From positions 62,001 to 126,000 of the forward strand of contig NZ_CP088285.1 of NCBI RefSeq assembly GCF_011516645.4: 64,000 nucleotides of DNA, given 5' to 3'. Under the pieces are notes generated by a model. That model saw only the letters and a list, made by a program, of their open reading frames with translations. It searched no databases and had not been told where the DNA came from. Shown one piece after another: positions 50,513 to 59,302 of this stretch. This stretch comes from Bradyrhizobium septentrionale (GTDB taxonomy: Bacteria > Pseudomonadota > Alphaproteobacteria > Rhizobiales > Xanthobacteraceae). Positions within the stretch are counted from its first letter, which is position 1, and every line of letters starts with the position of its first letter. Position numbers and translations under genes: made by a program.

Positions 50513-50561
50513 GAGCATGATCTTCTCGGAAAACCGCTTCGCACTTTTCCGGATCATGCTC
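50513..50561. repeat. Dispersed palindromic repeat, GATCATGC family, copy 2
   Basis: GAGCATGATC (50513-50522) and GATCATGCTC (50552-50561) are exact complements. The inside reads TTCTCGGAAAACCGCTTCGC then ACTTTTCCG, matching the element at 5688-5758. The last base is part of the asmA-like stop codon. The preceding 50410-50510 has further repeat-like sequence (GACGCGTTTTCGTCACGCGA). Confidence 0.72.
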
Positions 50562-53500
50562 TAGTTCTGCAACGCCGGCCGCGGTGGCGGATTGGCAACC
50601 TGCGGCGTCAGCGACAGCGGCGGCCGTAGCGGCTTCGGCCTGACTGCGCCGGGCAGCGGCTTGACCTCGATCGGCGGCGGCAGCGGCGCAACCTGCGGCT
50701 GGCTCGCAACCGGCGCAGGCGGCACGACAGAGGGCGCGGTGGCGACCGGCGGCACGATCGGCGGGATGATCGACGGGGTGATTGACGGTCTTGGCGCCAC
50801 GATCTTCGGCTTCGCCGGCACACGGCGCGGATCGCGGCCGGGCACCAGCGCGTCCGCAGGAGACATCGCGGAAGGGTTGGACGCATCCGGCGCCGGCCCG
50901 GCCGGTGGCGGAACAGCCGCCGGGATCGGTGGCGGCACCGGTTCGCCGCGCTCGATCGCGTCGAGCCGCTTGGTCTCGCGATCGATCGCGCGCACCGCAA
51001 GCCATGACGACAGCGCCGCAATGTCGATGCTGCGCGACAATCCATCAGGGGTGCCGACCGCAAGCAGCTGGATTTCCGGGCGGCTAGTGGCCGTGCCAAC
51101 CTGCGTCGATGCCAGTGCGGCGCGGATGTCGGCCTGGTCGGCCGGAATGTCGTAGCCGCCGGACACGATGGCGTTGGCGCCGTTGGCCGCAAGCGTGGTG
51201 GCCGCGACGCGGATGCGGCCGTCGCGGATGTTGAAGGGAATTTGCGCCGAGGCGATCGACAGCGCACCGGCTGCGAGCACGGGTTCGACGATCTGCCTCA
51301 ACCGCGTGTCGTCGGTCGCCTGCCCGGAATCGCTGGCGCGGATCGCTGTGTCGAATGCGCGCGGATCGAGACCCGGAAGGTTCAACCCCTCCAGCGTCAC
51401 GGTGCCGCTGCCGGACAACGCGCCCGTCAAGGCCGCGGCGCTGCGGCCCTGCGTCAACAGCGTCATCTGCATCGAGGCGCGTCCCTTGGGCATCGCGAGA
51501 CTGCGGTAGCGCAAGGCCGAAGCGTCGACGCCCGACAGCTGCACGTTTGCATTGAGCGCTAGTCCGCTGCCGCCCTGTCGCACATCGATGGTGGCGGTCG
51601 CTTCGCCGCCGCCGATCTTGCCCTTGATGCCGTCGAAGGTCAGCGACTGTCCGTCCGACCTGATGGTGCCGCTGACCGGCTGCAGCTCGGCGCCGCCTGG
51701 CAGCAGGCCATGCAGCGCTTCGAACGTGACCTTGCCGCGCCAGGCTCCGGTGAGCCCCGCACCGAGCGGCTCCGTCGCATCGTGCCCGGCGGCACCGATC
51801 ACAGTCGCGAATATCGGCGCCAGCGTGATCCGATCGAGGCCGATTTCACCTTCGACGCTCTTCTGATCGGCAAGCGTCAGCGCGAGGCGGCCACGCAGCC
51901 GCGAACCGGCAACGATGCTGTCGAGATCATCGAAGGTCAGCCGGTCGCCTGCGAGCGTCACACGCGACGACAGGCGGATGCTTGCGACCGGGTCGGATGA
52001 TTTCAGATTGAGCAGCGGACTGATGTCGGCGCTGCGGACGCGCAGGCTGACGCTCGATTTGGCGTCCCTGGCGGGCTCCTTGGTGGCTTCCTTGCTGGCT
52101 TCCTTGGTGGCTTCTCTGGCCCACGGTTCCGCGGTCCCGTCAGCGTCGGCGTCGAGCCCCGCACCCCAGAGCCTGACCTTGAGCCGCAATTGTGCACGCC
52201 ACGCGCCGCTCACCGTGCCCTCGATCTGCACCGGGCCCGCGCCGGCTGCGACCGCGCGGTCAAGCCCGAGCAGCGCGAGCAAGACATTGCCCTCGCCGGT
52301 GGAGAATCTTGCCTCGGCGGCAACATCGCTACGGGTCAGCGCGTCGAAATCCAGCGCACGGATCGCAGCGACCTGGGGCGTCGCCGAAATCACCGTATTG
52401 CCCTTGAGCTGCGGCGTGTCGAGATCGAGCGCCGCACGCGCGCTGACGCGATCGGCCGCCTTGCCCTTGCCGAGGTCGAGCGCAAGCCTGGCGCGGACGG
52501 GGCCGGCATCCGCGCGCAGCACGCCGAGCCGCGCGGCGAGCGCCGGCGCCAACGGCTGCACGACAGCGGCAAGCCGGCCAAGCGACGCAGCTGTCGCATC
52601 GACCGTGAGCTTGCCGGTCGCATTGGCGCGGTCGAAATTGCCGCTGCCGTCGAGCGTGAAATTATCGGGCTGTCCGACCTTCACGCGCTCGAGCACGATA
52701 TCCTTCGGAGTATAGGCGACCTTCGCCAGCAGCGGCCGCAATTCCTGCCCGGAGGAGATCGCGCGCCCGACATCGAGCGACAGCTGCGCCTCGTCGGGCC
52801 ATTCGGCTTGCGGTCCGGCCAGCGCGCGGATGAAGGAAGCGGTCGCATCGAGATCGAGCCGCTCCGCCTTCAACTGCGCCTCGACCTTCGATCCGCTGGT
52901 TGCCTCGCGATGCGCGACCGCAACGCGGCCCTCGACCGTGCCGCCGTCGATCTCCGCCTTCATCGCATCGATCGCAAAACCGGCCGGGGACACCGTGACG
53001 TCGCCGCGCAGCCGTAGCGGCTTCTGGTTGCGATAGGCAATATCGCCCCGCCCCTGCAGCCAGGTCATCAGCGCGTCGGGATCGGACGATTCGATGTTGA
53101 GCCCGGTCTTGAAGCTGTTGGCAACTCCGGCTTGCGCGCTGGCGCCGCTCATCGAGACCCGGGTCGAGCCCGGGGCGCGAAATTCCAGCCGGCGCACCGT
53201 CCAGGATTTCGCATCCGATTGCAGCTCTGCCGAGATATCCTGCAAGGGACGACCGCCGAGCATGATCTGCTCGGACGCCAGCTCGAGCTGCGCCGGAATC
53301 GGGATTTGTGGCAAGCCCGCCAGGACCGCGCGCATCGCCGGCAGCACCCGCACCGGCTCGACATTGCCGTTGTTGCTATCCTTGGCGGCGAACTTGTCAC
53401 CGTCGAGCTGCCGCGCGGTGAGCGAGGCGCGCAGCAGCGGCGATGCGCCGAAACGCAGATCGCCGTTACCCGCAAGCTTCAGCGCGCGGTCCTCGGCGCC

Positions 53501-54322
53501 ATAGCTCACCTCGACCTGGTCGAGGCGGGCGGCCGAGTAATCCGATTTCAGCTTGGCAGCGATCCGCCACGGCGGCCCATCGCCGCCGCGTTGGCCCGGC
53601 GTGCCAGCCAGCACCACGGCCCCTTCGAAGCGCGGCGCACGCGCCTCGAAGCTCAGGATGCCGTCGAGATCGGCCGAGACCGGCCGCTGCCCGGGATCGA
53701 TGTTGAAGTGCATGCGAATGCCGTTGCCATCAGGAGTTTGGCCGGACGAGATCCGAAACGGGTAGCGGTTGCCGTCGAACATGAAGTTGCCGTCGCCGCG
53801 GATCGCGCCGGCCAGCGAGCGGACATCACCGCTGAAGGCGACGTCGTTGAGCTCGAGCGTGCCGTGGCTCGCGGCGTCATGCAGCGCGATGCGGCCGGTC
53901 AGATTGAGGCGGTCGATCGCCAGCGAAGCCAGGTTGAAGGTGCCGCTCGACGGCGACCAGTCGACCCGTCCCTTCGGATCGAGCCCGAGATCCAGCGACA
54001 CGCCATTGACGGTGAGCTCGGTCGCCCGCCACTCGGCACGCATCAGCGAGCTCAGGCTGAACTCGACGTCGAGGCTGGCGGCGCGGACCTTGCCGACGTC
54101 GTTTGCGCCGCCGACGCTGACGGTTTTCAACCGCAGCGAGGGGGCCGGCAGCAGACGCGCGTCGAGATTGCCGGCGACGCGGACCGGCGCGCCGATGATC
54201 TTGCTCGCCTCCGCCTCGAACTGCGGCCTGAACTGGTTCCAGTCGACGAAATACGGACCGACCAGCGCGGCGACCAGTGCAAGGATGAAGGCAATTGCCA
54301 GTCCGAGCAGCGTCGTCTGCAC
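50561..54322 (-). CDS. AsmA family protein, large
   Basis: A 1253-residue envelope protein. It starts with a membrane helix (VQTTLLGLAIAFILALVAAL), then YFVDWNQFRPQFEAEASKII GAPVRVAGNLDARLLPAPSL, the AsmA N-terminal pattern. A long beta-rich periplasmic body follows, with the AsmA C-terminal domain at about residues 940-1120. The last 150 residues are extremely rich in Pro, Val and Ala. AsmA-like proteins are thought to carry phospholipids between membranes. The GTG at 54322 has AAGGGAG five bases upstream and is better than an ATG 57 bases earlier. The stop codon lies in a dispersed repeat. Confidence 0.9.
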   Translation of the reverse strand: MQTTLLGLAIAFILALVAALVGPYFVDWNQFRPQFEAEASKIIGAPVRVAGNLDARLLPAPSLRLKTVSVGGANDVGKVRAASLDVEFSLSSLMRAEWRATELTVNGVSLDLGLDPKGRVDWSPSSGTFNLASLAIDRLNLTGRIALHDAASHGTLELNDVAFSGDVRSLAGAIRGDGNFMFDGNRYPFRISSGQTPDGNGIRMHFNIDPGQRPVSADLDGILSFEARAPRFEGAVVLAGTPGQRGGDGPPWRIAAKLKSDYSAARLDQVEVSYGAEDRALKLAGNGDLRFGASPLLRASLTARQLDGDKFAAKDSNNGNVEPVRVLPAMRAVLAGLPQIPIPAQLELASEQIMLGGRPLQDISAELQSDAKSWTVRRLEFRAPGSTRVSMSGASAQAGVANSFKTGLNIESSDPDALMTWLQGRGDIAYRNQKPLRLRGDVTVSPAGFAIDAMKAEIDGGTVEGRVAVAHREATSGSKVEAQLKAERLDLDATASFIRALAGPQAEWPDEAQLSLDVGRAISSGQELRPLLAKVAYTPKDIVLERVKVGQPDNFTLDGSGNFDRANATGKLTVDATAASLGRLAAVVQPLAPALAARLGVLRADAGPVRARLALDLGKGKAADRVSARAALDLDTPQLKGNTVISATPQVAAIRALDFDALTRSDVAAEARFSTGEGNVLLALLGLDRAVAAGAGPVQIEGTVSGAWRAQLRLKVRLWGAGLDADADGTAEPWAREATKEASKEATKEPARDAKSSVSLRVRSADISPLLNLKSSDPVASIRLSSRVTLAGDRLTFDDLDSIVAGSRLRGRLALTLADQKSVEGEIGLDRITLAPIFATVIGAAGHDATEPLGAGLTGAWRGKVTFEALHGLLPGGAELQPVSGTIRSDGQSLTFDGIKGKIGGGEATATIDVRQGGSGLALNANVQLSGVDASALRYRSLAMPKGRASMQMTLLTQGRSAAALTGALSGSGTVTLEGLNLPGLDPRAFDTAIRASDSGQATDDTRLRQIVEPVLAAGALSIASAQIPFNIRDGRIRVAATTLAANGANAIVSGGYDIPADQADIRAALASTQVGTATSRPEIQLLAVGTPDGLSRSIDIAALSSWLAVRAIDRETKRLDAIERGEPVPPPIPAAVPPPAGPAPDASNPSAMSPADALVPGRDPRRVPAKPKIVAPRPSITPSIIPPIVPPVATAPSVVPPAPVASQPQVAPLPPPIEVKPLPGAVRPKPLRPPLSLTPQVANPPPRPALQN

Positions 54323-54531
54323 GGTGTCTCCCTTTGAGCCAGCTCCGCGGCAGCCTGCTGATGCTGAACCGTTGGCCAACCTTGGCCGGAGCAGCCCAAA
54401 TATAGAGACAAGTATGGCGAAGTCACAGCGGCTTTACCGCGGCGACGTCAGGCGAAGGTGGATTATCGCTCACGCGTGCGTGCACGCCGGCCATTGCGGC
54501 AGGATCGCCGTCCTGCCGCAAATCCGGGTTG

Positions 54532-55764
54532 TCACCAGCTCGTCGGCAGCCGCTTCAGCCCGCGCAGCACGAAGGTCGGCCGCCACTCCGGGTTTTCCGC
54601 GTCATCGAGCCGCAGATCCGGGATTCGCCGCAACAGGGTCGAGATCGCGACCTCGGCCTCGATCCGCGCCAGCTGGGCGCCGAGGCAGAAATGGATGCCG
54701 CCGCCGAACGACAGCGGCTTCACGTTCGGCCGCTGGATGTCGAGCTTTTCGGGGTGATCGGGGTAAATGGCCGGATCGTGATTGGCCGAGCCCAACAGGC
54801 ACAGCACGCTCTCGCCCTTCGGGATGCGCTTGCCGCCGAGATCCTCGATATCCTCCAGCGCGACGCGGCCGGTCAGCTGCACCGAGGAATCGTAGCGCAG
54901 GAACTCCTCGATCGCGTTGGTGATCAGGCCGGGATTGGCTTTCAGCAGCGCGAGCTGGTCCGGGTTGCGATAGAGCGCCAGCAGGCCGTTGCCGATCAGG
55001 TTCACGGTCGTCTCATGGCCGGCGCCGAACAGCAGGATGATGTTGCCGGTCAGCTCCTCATTGGTGAGCTTCTGGCCGTCCTCTTCCGCCTGCACTAGCT
55101 GCGTGGTGAGGTCGTCGCCGGGCTGCTTGCGGCGCAGCTCGAACAGCTGATGGAAATACATCGCCGCCATCGCATTGGCGGCGTTGCCCTGCTTGATCTC
55201 CTCGGGCGTCAGCGGCACCGGCTCGAGGATGCGGCCGCCGTCGCGCGAGCCGCTGTAGAAGGCTTCGCGGTGCTCCTCGGGGATGCCGAGCATGTCGCAG
55301 ATGATCGTCACCGGGAGGCGGAAAGCAAAATCCTCGATCAGGTCCATCCTGCCCTGCGGGATGATGCGGTCGAGCGTCTCGTCGACGACGTGCTGGATGC
55401 GGGGGCGCATGTCCTCCACGCGTCGCGCGGTGAAGGCCTTGACGACAAGGCCGCGCAGGCGGGTGTGGTCGGGCGGGTCCTGCTGCAGCATCCAGTGGCT
55501 CATGCTGCGGAAGACCGGCTCCTCCAGGATCTTCGGGCCGTAACGGCGGATGCTGCGCTCGGCAAAATCCTTGCCGAACCGCTTGTCGCGCAGCACGAGG
55601 CTCGCCTCCGCGTGACGGCTGGCGACGAAGGCGCCGTGCACATTGACATGCATCGGGTCGAGACGGCGCAACCGCTCGTAATACGGATAGGGGTTGCGAA
55701 TGAATTCGGGCGCGAGTGGATTGAAAAGCGGCTCGCCGCTGGCCGGCTGAACTTGCTCGTTCAT
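54532..55764 (-). CDS. Cytochrome P450
   Basis: A 410-residue soluble bacterial P450. The oxygen-binding I-helix is LLFGAGHETTVNLIGNG at 245-260; the ExxR motif is EEFLR at 286-290; the haem loop is FGGGIHFCLGAQLAR with Cys360. It resembles the CYP107/CYP109-like bacterial class, which hydroxylate terpenes, fatty acids or macrolides; the substrate is unknown. No ferredoxin or reductase gene is adjacent. GAGGTCACC precedes the ATG at 55764. It is divergent from a TetR gene across a 36-bp perfect palindrome, so it is very probably inducible by a ligand of that regulator. Confidence 0.93.
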   Translation of the reverse strand: MNEQVQPASGEPLFNPLAPEFIRNPYPYYERLRRLDPMHVNVHGAFVASRHAEASLVLRDKRFGKDFAERSIRRYGPKILEEPVFRSMSHWMLQQDPPDHTRLRGLVVKAFTARRVEDMRPRIQHVVDETLDRIIPQGRMDLIEDFAFRLPVTIICDMLGIPEEHREAFYSGSRDGGRILEPVPLTPEEIKQGNAANAMAAMYFHQLFELRRKQPGDDLTTQLVQAEEDGQKLTNEELTGNIILLFGAGHETTVNLIGNGLLALYRNPDQLALLKANPGLITNAIEEFLRYDSSVQLTGRVALEDIEDLGGKRIPKGESVLCLLGSANHDPAIYPDHPEKLDIQRPNVKPLSFGGGIHFCLGAQLARIEAEVAISTLLRRIPDLRLDDAENPEWRPTFVLRGLKRLPTSW

Positions 55765-55866
55765 GGTGACCTCGTTCGTTCGCTGCACCGGTGTCTGCAC
55801 ACTGGCGCGCCTTGGTGTCATCCTCAAGACCGCACCATCACGGGTGCGGCTATTCTGATTCCGTCA

Positions 55867-55902
55867 AATGCAACTCGATACACTCTTGTATCGAGTTGCA
55901 TT
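55867..55902. promoter_or_regulatory. Perfect 36-bp palindromic operator between P450 and TetR genes
   Basis: The arms AATGCAACTCGATACA (55867-55882) and TGTATCGAGTTGCATT (55887-55902) are exact complements around CTCT. It lies 18 bases before the TetR ATG and about 100 bases before the P450 start. Length and symmetry are ideal for a TetR dimer, or two. Confidence 0.85.
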
Positions 55903-55920
55903 GTGCCCTAAAATGCGCCG

Positions 55921-56535
55921 ATGTCAAGGGTTCGAACCAGACCGACACGGGACGACACCTGCGAGAAGCTGTTCGAGGCGGCGGCGCGGGTGTTCGAGGA
56001 ACAGGGAATCGGCGGCGCCAGCATCGAGGCGATCGCGGCCGCGGCGGGATTCACCCGCGGCGCCTTCTATTCGAACTTCAAGAGCAAGGACGAGTTGATC
56101 ATCGCGATGCTCGAGGATCACGTCGAGCAATCGATCCGGCGATGTCTCGACCTGCTGGCCCAACACCAGAACCTTGCCGACTTCCTCGAGGCGCTCCGCA
56201 CCATGGATCGCAGCCGACAGGACCCGCTCGGCCGCTCCCCGCTCCTGCACATGGAGATGATCCTGTTTGTCGCACGCGCCGAAAAGCGGCGGCCCGAACT
56301 GGCAAAGCGGCTGCGCGCGCGGCGCAAGCTGATCGCGGATATCGTCACCGCCACGGTGAAGAATGGCGGCCGGAACGGCGCGCTCAACCCGGAATGGACC
56401 GGCGCGATCGTGCTGGCGCTGGAGGACGGTTTCCGGCTGCACCGCCTGATCGATCCGGAGACCACGCCGGCGGACAGCTTCCTGCGCGCGATCACCGATC
56501 TGCAGCGGGCGATCGGCGTTTCGTCCGCCCGCTAG
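55921..56535 (+). CDS. TetR family transcriptional regulator of the P450 gene
   Basis: A 204-residue regulator. The helix-turn-helix reads LFEAAARVFEEQGIGGASIE then AIAAAAGFTRGAFYSNFKSK, with the TetR recognition helix ending FYSNF. The C-terminal part has RSPLLHMEMILFVARAEKRR and LALEDGFRLHRLIDPETTPA. The start ATG at 55921 directly follows a 36-bp perfect palindrome, its likely operator. The gene is divergent from the P450 gene. Repression of both and release by the P450 substrate is the simplest model. The inducer is unknown. Confidence 0.92.
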   Translation: MSRVRTRPTRDDTCEKLFEAAARVFEEQGIGGASIEAIAAAAGFTRGAFYSNFKSKDELIIAMLEDHVEQSIRRCLDLLAQHQNLADFLEALRTMDRSRQDPLGRSPLLHMEMILFVARAEKRRPELAKRLRARRKLIADIVTATVKNGGRNGALNPEWTGAIVLALEDGFRLHRLIDPETTPADSFLRAITDLQRAIGVSSAR

Positions 56536-56630
56536 AGCGTTTTCGAGCGAAGTGGCTACCGGTTCGCGTGAAGAAAACGCGTCAAAACAAGAATCTGGAG
56601 CCCCCGTTCTGATTCCATCGGAACGGAAAC
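56533..56630. repeat. Dispersed repeat, GAGCGTTTTCGAGCGAAG family, copy 2
   Basis: CTAGAGCGTTTTCGAGCGAA, then CCGGTTCGCGTGAAGAAAAC, match 25232-25334. The terminal hairpin is degenerate here (CCGTTC/GGAACGG). It begins inside the TetR stop codon and fills the gap to the MFS gene stop. Confidence 0.75.
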
Positions 56631-56640
56631 GGCTGCAGGC

Positions 56641-57933
56641 TCAGGCCGCGCCTGCGATCTTGTGCACCTGTCCGGCGACCGCGCGCACCTTGCCGGGCGA
56701 CGCCTGCCAGATCGCGAAGGCGGACAGCAGGCTGACGGCGATCCCGAGCAGGAACGCGCTCGTATAGCTGCCCGACAGATCATAGAGCTGGCCGGTGATC
56801 CAGGGACCAGCGGCCCCGCCGGCCAGCGCCGCCAGCATCACGGTACCGAAAATGCTGCCGTAATGCCTGCCCTGGAAGATCTCCAGCACCACCGGCCCCA
56901 TCACCGATGTCAGGCCGTAGCCGAGCGCGCCCTGGGTGAAGACCATCAGATAGATCAGCGCCATGCTCGGCCAGTATTTCAGCGCGGCCAGCGCGGCAAA
57001 GCAGATCACGAAGCCGAAGCAGGCGATCGCCCAGACCCATTCACGGCCGACACGATCGGAGAGATGCCCGAGCCAGATCTGGCCGGGAATGCCGAGCAGG
57101 CTGACGACGCCGAGTGCCCAAACCCCGACATTGGAGCTGAAGCCGATGTCGAGCAGGAATTTGGTCTGGTGCACCTGCACCGCATACCAGATGTACAGCC
57201 CGCAGAAATAGCCGATCGCGATCCACCAGAACCGCGCGGTGCGCAGCGCCCGCGACAGCGTCCAGTCGGTGCCGGCCCACACCGGATCGACGATGTTCGA
57301 TGCCGGTCTGGCCGATGTCGCCGTCGGCGCGGCATCGCCGTCCGGCTGCAGGCCAATGTCCTCCGGCCGCTTGTGCAGCAGCAAATTGATCGGCGCCAGC
57401 GCGACCAGCACCACGACTCCCATGGCGGTGCAGGCGGTGCGCCAGCCGGTCTGCTCGATCATGTGCTGCACCCACGGCAGCAGGGTCACCGAGCCGATGC
57501 CGACGCCGGCGAAGGCGAGCCCGATCGCGAGCCCGCGGCGGCGGATGAACCAGTTCGGTACGAACAGCGACTGGCCGGAATAGCCGAGGCAGACGCTGCC
57601 GGAGCCGACCAGCACGCCGATCGTGAGATAGAGGTGCCAAGGTTGCGTGGTCAGCGGCGCCAGCAGCAGCCCGGAGCCCATCAGCAGCACGCCAAGCTCC
57701 ATCACCGCGCGCGGACCGCTGCGGTCCATCAGCCGGCCGATCAGCGGGCTTGCGATCGCCGAGGCGACGAAGCCGAACGAGAATGCCCCCGCCGTGACAC
57801 CACGCTCCCAGCCGAACTCGGAGATGATCGGCGGATAGAACAGCGAGAACGCGGTGCGCGCGTTGACGCCAATCGCCATGGTAACGAAGGTCACCGCGAC
57901 GATGATCCAGCCGTAGTAAAAGGGGAGTCGCAT
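56641..57933 (-). CDS. MFS transporter (monocarboxylate/oxalate-formate antiporter-like)
   Basis: A 430-residue carrier with twelve helices. It begins MRLPFYYGWIIVAVTFVTMA, then IISEFGWERGVTAGAFSFGF, the motif typical of the OFA/monocarboxylate subfamily. The GRLMDRSGPRAVMELGVLL loop corresponds to MFS motif A. A cytoplasmic loop of about 40 residues (RPEDIGLQPDGDAAPTATSA) separates the two halves. GXXXD-like GHLSDRVGREW repeats the motif in the second half. The substrate is probably a small organic acid. It converges on the TetR gene across a dispersed repeat. Confidence 0.9.
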   Translation of the reverse strand: MRLPFYYGWIIVAVTFVTMAIGVNARTAFSLFYPPIISEFGWERGVTAGAFSFGFVASAIASPLIGRLMDRSGPRAVMELGVLLMGSGLLLAPLTTQPWHLYLTIGVLVGSGSVCLGYSGQSLFVPNWFIRRRGLAIGLAFAGVGIGSVTLLPWVQHMIEQTGWRTACTAMGVVVLVALAPINLLLHKRPEDIGLQPDGDAAPTATSARPASNIVDPVWAGTDWTLSRALRTARFWWIAIGYFCGLYIWYAVQVHQTKFLLDIGFSSNVGVWALGVVSLLGIPGQIWLGHLSDRVGREWVWAIACFGFVICFAALAALKYWPSMALIYLMVFTQGALGYGLTSVMGPVVLEIFQGRHYGSIFGTVMLAALAGGAAGPWITGQLYDLSGSYTSAFLLGIAVSLLSAFAIWQASPGKVRAVAGQVHKIAGAA

Positions 57934-58140
57934 GGTAACACTGTGGAATGGGATGGATAAGAAGCCAACCGGACGGGGCGGATCACGAAAAGCATTGCCT
58001 TTGCATCATGCACGGTCAATTCTGTGAAGCAATTCATAGACAGCGGAGCAAACCGGTGGTTGTACCATCGGATAGCCATCCGCTCACAGCTAGCCGGAAG
58101 CCGCGAAGCGGGTTATCATGGCCTTTTCAGGAGGAATACA

Positions 58141-58617
58141 ATGGGTGGGTTGGTTGCCGACAGTTACGTCCCCGACGTTCTGCAACAGATGAATTCCCGG
58201 CTTATTGGCGAAGCCCTGACCGAAATGGTCCAGTTTCAGAAGGAGTTCAAGGTCTTCTCGTCGCAACATACGCTGGAGACGTCCTTCAAGTTGCTCAATA
58301 TTGCGCCGGTTGGCGATGCGGATCGCAAGGGGTTTTTCAAATTTCTGGGCCTGCTGAAGAAGACGGGTGCGTCGGTCGACGGCAAGGCAACGAAGCTGAG
58401 TGGACACGATCAGATCATCGCATCGCTGCAGGGCAATCTCGAGAGCAGCAGGCCGTTGTCGGTGCACTTTACCTCGCACCCGGCGGAGTCTCCGAAGGGA
58501 GTCGTGAAGGTGACCTCAGGCGATCGCGTCTTCAATTTTTCCTCTCTGGTTTTTATCACGATCTCGATGCCAATGATCAACGCCGACCGCCCGAAGGCCG
58601 GCGCGCGCAAGAAGTGA
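58141..58617 (+). CDS. Hypothetical protein, 158 residues
   Basis: A soluble protein I do not recognise: MGGLVADSYVPDVLQQMNSR, then LIGEALTEMVQFQKEFKVFS and GFFKFLGLLKKTGASVDGKA. A near-ideal ribosome-binding site (AGGAGG, eight bases before ATG) shows it is translated. A longer frame upstream has no such site. The N-terminal half is predicted helical and the C-terminal half looks beta-rich (GVVKVTSGDRVFNFSSLVFI). The tail is basic (KAGARKK). Codons are less GC-biased than the neighbours. It lies 13 bases before a methyltransferase gene in the same direction, so they are probably one operon. Confidence 0.75.
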   Translation: MGGLVADSYVPDVLQQMNSRLIGEALTEMVQFQKEFKVFSSQHTLETSFKLLNIAPVGDADRKGFFKFLGLLKKTGASVDGKATKLSGHDQIIASLQGNLESSRPLSVHFTSHPAESPKGVVKVTSGDRVFNFSSLVFITISMPMINADRPKAGARKK

Positions 58618-58630
58618 CCTGACCTCGGCG

Positions 58631-59302
58631 ATGCTCGATCCGCACGCCAAGGTTCGCGACTATTATTCAGGAACACTGGAGCGTCACGGCCCGACCCCGC
58701 TCGGGGTCGACTGGCCGAACGTGCTCTCGCAGTATCTGCGCTTCGTGCAGCTCGTGAAGCTGTGCGATTTCGGGCAGCCATTCAGCCTGAACGATTTCGG
58801 CTGCGGCTATGGCGCGCTGCTGGAGTTCCTGGCAATGCGGCACGGCGATGCCGAGGTGACCTATCGCGGCATCGACATTTCGCCGGCGATGATCGCGGCC
58901 GCCCGCGCCCGCTGGGCCGGCAACACGCAGGCCGTGTTCGCCGAGGGTTCGCAGTGCGGCGCACTCGCCGACTATTCTCTGGCAAGCGGGATATTCAACG
59001 TCCGGCTCGGTCATCCGGTCGCGGCGTGGGAAACGTATGTCGAGGCGATTCTCACCGATCTTGCGGCCCACAGCCGGATCGGCTTCGCCGTCAACTTCAT
59101 GCTGCCGCGTGACGAAGGGCGCGCCGAAACCGGGCTTTATCGGATCGCGCCGGAGCGCTGGATCCGGTTTTGCAAGCAGTTCGGTCACGTCGAAACGGTC
59201 GCCGATTACGGCATGCCCGAATTCACGCTTCTTGTCCGCAGGACGACGACTGCACGACCGGGAACAGGCGTTCATAGGGTGAGGCGCCGGTCTCCTCGAT
59301 GA
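58631..59302 (+). CDS. Class I SAM-dependent methyltransferase
   Basis: A 223-residue methyltransferase. Motif I is LNDFGCGYGALLEFLAM, preceded by QYLRFVQLVKLCDFGQPFSL, and the acidic motif II is VTYRGIDISPAMIAAARARW. PEFTLLVRR is the usual last strand; the 15 residues after it (TTTARPGTGVHRVRRRSPR) are read from sequence that also encodes the end of the convergent cyclase gene. The two genes overlap by 80 bases tail to tail. It starts 13 bases after the hypothetical gene and has no strong ribosome-binding site of its own, so coupling is likely. The target is unknown. Confidence 0.82.
   Translation: MLDPHAKVRDYYSGTLERHGPTPLGVDWPNVLSQYLRFVQLVKLCDFGQPFSLNDFGCGYGALLEFLAMRHGDAEVTYRGIDISPAMIAAARARWAGNTQAVFAEGSQCGALADYSLASGIFNVRLGHPVAAWETYVEAILTDLAAHSRIGFAVNFMLPRDEGRAETGLYRIAPERWIRFCKQFGHVETVADYGMPEFTLLVRRTTTARPGTGVHRVRRRSPR

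Noticed and set aside
57891..58079. A 62-codon minus-strand frame upstream of the MFS gene
   Set aside because: It overlaps the MFS start in another frame, lacks a ribosome-binding site and has no recognisable feature.
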